Assembly (NCBI GenBank): GCA_049282455.1
Contig: JBAPUB010000052.1
Coordinates: 1 to 18,453, forward strand
Reading direction: 5' to 3'
From: JBAPUB01 sp049282455
GTDB lineage: Bacteria; Actinomycetota; Actinomycetes; JAHEKZ01
DNA: 18,453 bases
Positions 13,742-18,453 of this stretch are shown here, piece by piece. Below the pieces are notes generated by a model that saw only the letters and a list, made by a program, of their open reading frames with translations, had not been told where the DNA came from and searched no databases. Position 1 is the stretch's first letter; the number at the start of each line of letters is the position of its first letter. A program made the position numbers and the translations under genes.

Positions 13742-14809
13742 CTACGAACTGGTCTGCCGGTGCACCACCTCGACGACGAGCGCAAGTGCGGCCGGGTCGG
13801 TGGTCGGCAGCACACCGTGCCCGAGGTTGAAGACGTGGCCCGAAAGCCCCTTTGCCTGCGCAAGTACCTCCAGGGTCCGCTCCTCGATGGCCTCGCGCGG
13901 GGCGAAGAGGACCGCCGGGTCGAGGTTGCCCTGCAGCGCCTTGTCGGGTCCGACCCGGGTCGCCGCGACGTCCAGAGGGACCCGGTAGTCGACTCCCACG
14001 ACGTCGGCGCCGGCCTGTCCCATCAGCCCGAGAAGCTCACCGGTGTTCACCCCGAAGTGGATTCGGGGGACACCGAGGTCGGCAAGGCCCTCGAAGATCC
14101 GCTGGGAGTGCGGCAGGACGTACCGGCGGTAGTCCGATGCCGGCAGAGCGCCGACCCAGGAGTCGAAGAGCTGGACCGCCGACGCACCAGCTTCGGCCTG
14201 GACTCGCAGGTAGGCCAGGGACAGGTCAGCGAGTCGTGACATGAGGGCGTGCCAGGTGACCTCGTCGCCGTACATCAGTGCCTTGGTGTGCTCGTGGTTT
14301 CGGCTCGGCCCACCCTCGACCAGGTAGGACGCCAGCGTGAACGGCGCCCCAGCGAAGCCGATCAACGGTGTGGACCCGAGCTCGCCCACGAGCTGCTTCA
14401 CCGACTCGGTCACATAGGCGACGTCGTCGGGCTGGAGCGGTCGAAGGACATCGAGGTCTCCAAGGGCCCGAAGCGGGGCCGCGACAACTGGGCCCACTCC
14501 CGGCACGATGTCGAGATCGACGCCGATGGCCTTGAGGGGCAACACGATGTCACTGAAGAAGATCGCGGCGTCGACGCCGTAGCGGCGGACCGGCTGAAGC
14601 GTGATCTCGGTGACGAGGTCTGACCGCATGCACGACTCGAGCATCGTGGTTCCTTCGCGCACCGCCCGGTACTCCGGCAACGACCGTCCGGCCTGGCGCA
14701 TGAACCACACGGGAGTGTGTGGCACCGGCTCGCGTCGGCACGCCCGAAGGAACGCGGAGTCGTGAGCGAGACGAGCGTCGACAGAGGTCACGGGCAGCGA
14801 TCCTGTCAC
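13742..14809 (-). CDS. hemE: Uroporphyrinogen decarboxylase HemE
   Basis: The protein has 355 residues from GTG 14809; GTG 14791 (six codons later, with AGGA about 9 nt upstream) is an equally plausible start. The PROSITE-type signature PVWFMRQAGRSLPEYR is at 33-48. FFSDIVLPLKAIGVD follows with the catalytic Asp87, GFAGAPFTLASYLVEGG has Tyr161, and the C-terminal NLGHGVLP carries the conserved His. HemE removes four acetate carboxyls from uroporphyrinogen III to form coproporphyrinogen III in the cytoplasm, the substrate of the next enzyme in the operon. The gene begins only 11 nt after the stop of the EamA-like transporter gene and ends 30 nt before hemY. No separate promoter was recognised in the 11-nt gap, so it is probably expressed from the transporter promoter or from one inside that gene. 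Confidence 0.97.
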   Translation of the reverse strand: MTGSLPVTSVDARLAHDSAFLRACRREPVPHTPVWFMRQAGRSLPEYRAVREGTTMLESCMRSDLVTEITLQPVRRYGVDAAIFFSDIVLPLKAIGVDLDIVPGVGPVVAAPLRALGDLDVLRPLQPDDVAYVTESVKQLVGELGSTPLIGFAGAPFTLASYLVEGGPSRNHEHTKALMYGDEVTWHALMSRLADLSLAYLRVQAEAGASAVQLFDSWVGALPASDYRRYVLPHSQRIFEGLADLGVPRIHFGVNTGELLGLMGQAGADVVGVDYRVPLDVAATRVGPDKALQGNLDPAVLFAPREAIEERTLEVLAQAKGLSGHVFNLGHGVLPTTDPAALALVVEVVHRQTSS

Positions 14810-14820
14810 GGCTGTCGCGG

Positions 14821-15672
14821 TCAGGCTCCCGCGGCAGCCATCAGGCAGACCCCGACCATGGCCACTCCCACCCCGGCGGACTGCAGGCGGGTCAGGCGCT
14901 CACCGAGGAGGGCGCGGGCCAGCAGCAACGTCACCACCGGGTACAGCGAGCCGAACACCGCGGTGACGCTGAGAAGACCCAGGGTGCTGGACCAGATAAA
15001 CAGCCCATTGGCACCGACGTCACCGACCGCGACCCCGAGCAGGGTCGGAAGGTCGCGGTGGTTCAGTCCGTGCAGCCCCATGAAGACCAGAACCGGCAGA
15101 CTGACGACCAGCACGCTGGTCGCCCGCTGCGAGACCAGGGTCATGAGGACACTCGTCTCACCACCTCCGGCGAGCAGTACGTAGATCATCCCGAACCCAA
15201 GCGCCGCCAGAAGGGCGAACACCACGGGGCGCAGTCCGTGCTTGCTGCTGTCGTCGGCGTCGGACCTGGAGTCGGGCCCGCCGGCCAGCACGATCCCCGC
15301 GGCGGCCAGCACGATTCCCACGAGCGCCAGCGGCTCGGGTCGCTCGCCGCGCAGCAGGCCCACCGTGACCGGGACGACGATCCCGGTCGCGGCAATCGGC
15401 GAGACGACGCCCATGGTCCCGATCGACAGCGCGTAGTAGAAGCTCGACAGCGCCATCGGACCGACAACTCCCGCGGCGATGCCCCAGGGGAGGTACCCGG
15501 ACGGAGCTTCCCAGGCGGCGGTCACCACGACGACGGGCACGAGCAGGAGGAGGGCCAGGAACTGCGTGGTCGCGACGACGACCAGGGCCGGGGCCCGCTT
15601 GGCGACCACACCCCCGACGTAGTCGGCCGTCCCCCACAGCAGGCTGGACATCAGCGCGAGCAGGGCGGCCAT
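14821..15672 (-). CDS. EamA/DMT-family ten-helix transporter
   Basis: This 283-residue protein is highly hydrophobic, with about ten predicted membrane helices in two repeats. Repeat one runs from about 1 to 135 (MAALLALMSSLLWGTADYVG onward) and repeat two from about 155 to 283 (RPVVFALLAALGFGMIYVLL onward). A charged loop rich in Asp and Ser separates them (SRSDADDSSKHG). SLLWG near the N-terminus and GxLYPVxTLLLARxxLGERLT in the last third are typical of the drug/metabolite transporter superfamily. The substrate cannot be predicted from sequence. I start at ATG 15672 because TAGGCT (15685-15680) lies seven bases upstream as a leaderless -10 box; the much longer open frame upstream overlaps the divergent DUF3000 gene. 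It lies immediately upstream of hemE, and probably heads the heme operon, which may be only positional. Confidence 0.85.
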   Translation of the reverse strand: MAALLALMSSLLWGTADYVGGVVAKRAPALVVVATTQFLALLLLVPVVVVTAAWEAPSGYLPWGIAAGVVGPMALSSFYYALSIGTMGVVSPIAATGIVVPVTVGLLRGERPEPLALVGIVLAAAGIVLAGGPDSRSDADDSSKHGLRPVVFALLAALGFGMIYVLLAGGGETSVLMTLVSQRATSVLVVSLPVLVFMGLHGLNHRDLPTLLGVAVGDVGANGLFIWSSTLGLLSVTAVFGSLYPVVTLLLARALLGERLTRLQSAGVGVAMVGVCLMAAAGA

Positions 15673-15751
15673 CGGGCGAAGCCTAGTGCCAGCGTGCCGA
15701 CACGCCGCGCGGCATCCGGGGGAGGTCGGCGGTGCGACGTACGCTTCGGAA
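15673..15751. promoter_or_regulatory. Divergent leaderless promoters for the EamA and DUF3000 genes
   Basis: TAGGCT (15685-15680, leftward) ends seven bases before the transporter ATG at 15672. TACGCT (15740-15745, rightward) ends six bases before the DUF3000 GTG at 15752. Both fit TAnnnT with transcription starting at or next to the start codon. No ribosome site or clear -35 box is seen. Confidence 0.5.
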
Positions 15752-16330
15752 GTGACCGCGCCGGAGTCTCCGCCCGAACCGTTCCAGGCCGCTTTGGCCT
15801 CGTTGCGGTCCGTGCGCATGCGGCCGGAGATCCAGCTCGACGAGGCGCCGGCTCCGCAGCGGCTCGCCCCCTTCGCAGTGGCACTGACCGCCGACGTCGT
15901 CGACGGCGACGACGAGATCGGTACCGGACGTTTCGTCGTGCTGCACGACCCGGAGGGGCACGAAGCCTGGGACGGCACCTTCCGGGTCGTGACCTTCGCG
16001 AGGGCCACCCTCGAGCCCGACATCGCCACCGACCCGCTGGTTGCCGAGGTCGGGTGGGCGTGGCTCATGGAGTGCCTGGCCAACCAGGACGCCTCGTTTC
16101 GGGCGGCGAGCGGAACCGTGACCCGGGTCGCCTCCGAGAGCTTCGGAACGATGAGTGACCGGGCCCCAACGGCAGAGCTGGAGGTCCGGGCGTCGTGGAC
16201 GCCCAGCGACGCCCGGTTGGCGCCCCACCTCCAGGCCTGGGCCGACCTGCTGTGCACCGCCTGCGGGCTGCCGCCCGTGCCCGCCGGGGTCGTCTCGCTC
16301 CCCCGGCGCTCCAGCAGCCGGCGCGGCTGA
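15752..16330 (+). CDS. DUF3000 family protein
   Basis: The 192-residue protein starts with GTG 15752 and matches DUF3000 in length and layout. It has FQAALASLRSVRMRPEIQLD near the N-terminus, RLAPFAVALTADV, a central GTGRFVVLHDPEGHEAWDGTFR stretch split around residue 70, and EVGWAWLMECLANQDASFRA. The conserved ELEVRASWTP segment and a closing WADLLCTACGLPPVPAGVVSLP follow. The function is unknown; the gene is a conserved actinobacterial neighbour of hemE, the orphan regulator and RNase D. An in-frame extension to 15686 is not supported, because the TACGCT box sits six bases before the GTG, fitting a leaderless mRNA. Three clustered basic residues (RRSSSRRG) end the protein. Confidence 0.9.
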   Translation: MTAPESPPEPFQAALASLRSVRMRPEIQLDEAPAPQRLAPFAVALTADVVDGDDEIGTGRFVVLHDPEGHEAWDGTFRVVTFARATLEPDIATDPLVAEVGWAWLMECLANQDASFRAASGTVTRVASESFGTMSDRAPTAELEVRASWTPSDARLAPHLQAWADLLCTACGLPPVPAGVVSLPRRSSSRRG

Positions 16331-16360
16331 CCCCGCTCCGCCTGACCCGCCCAGGACCAA

Positions 16361-16440
16361 GGTGACACACGGTCCGGGGGCTCCGGTCCGGGCCTCCGCG
16401 CGGTCACAGCCGGTGACCCCCGGTCACATTCGGTCGCAGG
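16361..16440 (+). promoter_or_regulatory. Cluster of CGGTnnC repeats, four at exact 10-bp spacing, upstream of the response regulator
   Basis: CGGTCAC, CGGTGAC, CGGTCAC and CGGTCGC start at 16401, 16411, 16421 and 16431, exactly ten bases apart, so they face the same side of the helix. Two looser copies, CGGTCCGGG, lie at 16370 and 16384, and GGTGACAC at 16361. Because GGTCAC and GTGACC are mutual complements, the cluster also forms inverted repeats with five- and three-base spacers. It lies about 93 bases before the GTG at 16533, where an operator for the regulator itself or another factor would be expected. Confidence 0.5.
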
Positions 16441-16532
16441 GATCGCTACAGGCTCACGCGGCGACGTCCGATGGATGGTTCGTAGCGACGGTGTCGACGA
16501 TGCCGCCGGAGGAACCGAACCCAGGAGGACGG

Positions 16533-17150
16533 GTGACCGCACTCGTCGAGCGCAACGGCGTGCCGCACGGATTCCGTGCCGCGCGCTTCACGGCCATGGC
16601 TGTCGTGGCCCACGCCGACCTGCGCGAGACCGTGGTACGACGACTCCAGGTGCTCGGCGCCGCTGAGGTCACCGAAGCAGCCAGCGTGGCCGAGGCCCGA
16701 GCCCGGGCCATGGCGACCGGACCACGCGACCTGTGCGTCATCGACCTGGCGCTGCCTGACGGCTCCGGACTGGCCCTGCTCAACGAGCTTCGCCACGCCG
16801 GTTGGAGCCGGTGCGTCGTGCTCTCCCCCGGCGACGACCCCTACTCGGTCCGTGCCGCACTCGCGGCCGGCGTGAAGGGCTTCGTGGTCACCGGGTCGGC
16901 GAACGAGGGTGTTCGCCCGCCCGCCGGAACCCGCGGACGAGGCGGCGCCGGCCCCGACGGGTTGTCCCAGCGAGAGATCGAGGTGCTCCAGCTGGTGTCG
17001 CAGGGGCAGTCCAACCGAGACATCGGTGTCGCCTTGAGCCTGTCCGCCCTGACGGTCAAGAGCCACCTGGCCCGGATCGCCCGCAAGCTGGGTACCGGCG
17101 ACCGGGCCGAGATGGTCGCTGTCGCGCTGCGGGCCGGCGTCATCTCCTGA
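16533..17150 (+). CDS. Orphan LuxR-family response regulator with atypical receiver
   Basis: The 205-residue protein starts at GTG 16533 with AGGAGG four bases upstream; ATG 16500 is a weaker alternative. Residues about 21-122 form a receiver domain with Asp71 in CVIDLALPDGSG as the possible phosphorylation site and Lys115 in GVKGFVV. The usual pair of acidic residues after the first strand is replaced by Ala26-His27 (VVAHADL), so magnesium-dependent phosphorylation is doubtful. A linker of about 20 residues rich in Gly/Arg/Pro leads to the LuxR-type helix-turn-helix at about 143-203 (LSQREIEVLQLVSQGQSN, then LTVKSHLARIARKLGTGDRA). No sensor kinase is adjacent. This orphan regulator is a standard neighbour of DUF3000 and RNase D in actinobacteria; its targets are not known to me. 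The stop overlaps a 16-bp tandem duplication. Confidence 0.92.
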   Translation: MTALVERNGVPHGFRAARFTAMAVVAHADLRETVVRRLQVLGAAEVTEAASVAEARARAMATGPRDLCVIDLALPDGSGLALLNELRHAGWSRCVVLSPGDDPYSVRAALAAGVKGFVVTGSANEGVRPPAGTRGRGGAGPDGLSQREIEVLQLVSQGQSNRDIGVALSLSALTVKSHLARIARKLGTGDRAEMVAVALRAGVIS

Positions 17151-17176
17151 ACTGGTCAAGTCCTGAACTTGTCAAG
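17145..17176. repeat. 16-bp tandem duplication across the regulator stop codon
   Basis: TCCTGAACTGGTCAAG (17145-17160) is followed at once by TCCTGAACTTGTCAAG (17161-17176), with one difference. The first copy includes the last Ser codon and the TGA stop of the regulator gene. The protein end is unaffected because the stop is in the first copy. It is most simply a slippage duplication. Confidence 0.85.
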
Positions 17177-17234
17177 CCCCGATCCCATGGCTTCGGACCA
17201 GCCTGTCTGACCGTCGCTCCCCCCTCGCACGGCG

Positions 17235-17248
17235 TACGCTGTGCCGCT
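17235..17248 (+). promoter_or_regulatory. Leaderless promoter -10 box of the RNase D gene
   Basis: TACGCT at 17235-17240 fits TAnnnT and ends eight bases before the GTG at 17249. The same hexamer precedes the DUF3000 GTG at 15740. No ribosome site is present before this start. Confidence 0.45.
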
Positions 17249-18453
17249 GTGACCGACGACGACGTGACCGTTCCGGTCGTCGTCCCTCTGCTCGAGCCGC
17301 GCGAGGGTCTGCCAGAGGTCGTCACGACCCCCGACGCGTTGGCCAGGGCGGCCGAGCGCCTCGCCGCCGGAGACGGACCCATCGCCGTCGACGCCGAGCG
17401 TGCCAGCGGCTACCGCTACGGCCACCGCGCCTACCTCGTCCAGCTGCGCCGCAGCGGCTCGGGCACCGTGCTCGTCGACCCGGTCCCGTTCACCGACCTC
17501 ACGCCACTCACGTCGGCCATGGCCGACGTGGAGTGGGTGCTGCACGCCGCCTCACAGGACCTCCCGTGTCTGTCCGACGTCGGCCTACGACCTGGCTCGG
17601 TGTTCGACACCGAGCTCGCCGGACGGCTTCTCGGTCACCCCCGCGTCGGCCTGGCCGCGATGACCCAGTCGGTGCTCGGATTCGCCCTGGAGAAGGGTCA
17701 CTCGGCCGCCGACTGGTCCACGCGGCCGCTGCCCGACGACTGGCTGCGCTACGCGGCTCTCGACGTGGAAGTGCTGATCGAGCTGCGAGACGCCCTGGCC
17801 CAACAGCTGGCCGAGCAGGGCAAGACCGACTGGGCAGCGCAGGAGTTCGCGGCGATCGTCGACGCCCCTCCACCTGCTCCTAGGACCGACCCGTGGCGAC
17901 GCACCTCCGGACTCCACCGCGTGCGCAAGCCCCGACAGCTCGCAGCCGTTCGCGAGCTCTGGCTGGCCCGCGACGCCGTGGCGCAGCGACGCGACATCGC
18001 TCCCGGGCGCATCCTGCCCGACGCAGCCATCATCGAAGCCGCGCAGACCATGCCCGCCACGCAGCAGGAGCTCCTCGCCCTGCCGGTCTTCGGCGGTCGG
18101 TCCAACCGTCGCCAGGTGGCCACGTGGTTCGACGCGATCGCCAGAGCCGCCGCCTTGCCCGACGACGCACTGCCGGCGACCCAGGCGACACCGGACGGGC
18201 CTCCTCCAGCCCGATCCTGGGGAGACAAGGACCCGGTCGCCGCAGCGCGGCTGGCCGCGCTGCGGACCGCTGTGGCGGCGATCGCCGACGAGCACAACCT
18301 TCCGACCGAGAACCTCCTCGCACCGGACACGGTCCGCCGACTGGCCTGGGAGCCGCCGACGGACATCTCCGAGGACGGCATCGCCTCGGTGCTGCTGGCC
18401 CACCGCGCCCGCACCTGGCAGGTGGGGCTCACCGCCAGGGCCTTGGCCAAGGC
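17249..18453 (+). CDS. rnd: Ribonuclease D (DEDDy exonuclease with HRDC domain), 3' end outside the window
   Basis: The frame is open from GTG 17249 to the window end, giving 401 codons without a stop; homologues are usually a little longer than 400 residues, so little is missing. Exonuclease motif I is IAVDAERASGY with Asp48 and Glu50, motif II is HAASQDLPCL with Asp104, and motif III is LRYAALDVEVL with Tyr168 and Asp172, giving the DEDDy set of 3'-5' exonucleases. An HRDC domain follows at about 226-300 (LWLARDAVAQRRDIAPGRIL, then LPVFGGRSNRRQV). A second similar helical region lies at about 330-400, as in actinobacterial RNase D. The enzyme trims the 3' ends of structured RNAs such as tRNA precursors. 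A TACGCT box just before the GTG suggests a leaderless mRNA. It follows the orphan regulator after about 100 bp. Confidence 0.95.
   Translation, partial: MTDDDVTVPVVVPLLEPREGLPEVVTTPDALARAAERLAAGDGPIAVDAERASGYRYGHRAYLVQLRRSGSGTVLVDPVPFTDLTPLTSAMADVEWVLHAASQDLPCLSDVGLRPGSVFDTELAGRLLGHPRVGLAAMTQSVLGFALEKGHSAADWSTRPLPDDWLRYAALDVEVLIELRDALAQQLAEQGKTDWAAQEFAAIVDAPPPAPRTDPWRRTSGLHRVRKPRQLAAVRELWLARDAVAQRRDIAPGRILPDAAIIEAAQTMPATQQELLALPVFGGRSNRRQVATWFDAIARAAALPDDALPATQATPDGPPPARSWGDKDPVAAARLAALRTAVAAIADEHNLPTENLLAPDTVRRLAWEPPTDISEDGIASVLLAHRARTWQVGLTARALAK

Noticed and set aside
12404..14239. 611-codon rightward frame opposite hemY and hemE
   Set aside because: It is an antisense open frame caused by high GC, with low-complexity composition, lying on the opposite strand of two certain genes.
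14719..16158. 479-codon rightward frame opposite the EamA gene and into DUF3000
   Set aside because: It is rich in Arg, Gly, His and Asp with no domain pattern, and overlaps real genes on both strands.
1..18453. tRNA, rRNA, CRISPR array or complete insertion sequence
   Set aside because: No cloverleaf with a T-loop, no regularly spaced repeat-spacer array and no transposase with terminal repeats were seen by eye. A tRNA beside the recombinase was looked for and not found.

Overview
The window is high-GC DNA with strongly G/C-biased third codon positions, GTG starts and almost no intergenic space in its right half. Together with the heme genes hemE, hemY and hemQ, a DUF3000 gene, an orphan LuxR-type regulator and an RNase D gene in the usual actinobacterial order, this points to a chromosomal segment of an actinobacterium, possibly Nocardioides-like (family level is a guess).

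Left part, about 1 to 7585: accessory and stress-type genes, mostly preceded by clear Shine-Dalgarno sequences. The tail of a DUF2252 gene converges on a leftward gene series across a perfect 20-bp inverted repeat that looks like a two-way terminator. The leftward series, from upstream to downstream, is a membrane protein with a channel-like C-terminus, a DUF7144 membrane protein, a PPK2-type polyphosphate kinase, a DUF6325 protein and a 45-residue Arg/Asp-rich protein translationally linked to it. Diverging rightward are an 839-residue membrane protein joining a kinase-like domain to a flippase-like (LPG synthase TM) domain, and a membrane-attached diacylglycerol-kinase-family lipid kinase.

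Middle, about 7586 to 9370: a decayed region. It holds about 550 bp without a convincing gene, a 13-bp tandem repeat, a strong hairpin, a truncated tyrosine recombinase with an internal stop codon, and the STAS tail of a SulP-type anion transporter fused directly to the recombinase remnant. It looks like a deletion scar from an old mobile element.

Right part, 9414 to 18453: conserved core genes. A stand-alone LigD-type polymerase (end joining) and msrB (methionine sulfoxide repair) are divergent. A DUF1269-like protein follows. The leftward operon eamA-like transporter, hemE, hemY, hemQ encodes part of the coproporphyrin-dependent heme pathway: HemE makes coproporphyrinogen III, HemY oxidises it, and HemQ decarboxylates coproheme to heme b. 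The ferrochelatase is not in the window. Rightward are DUF3000, an atypical response regulator preceded by an exact 10-bp-phased repeat cluster, and RNase D, which runs off the end. At least five genes here have a TAnnnT box only 6 to 8 nt before the start codon, suggesting leaderless mRNAs.

The most distinctive items are the kinase-like/flippase fusion paired with a lipid kinase, the helically phased CGGTnnC repeats before the orphan regulator, the recombinase/SulP scar, and the tiny Arg/Asp-rich gene behind DUF6325.
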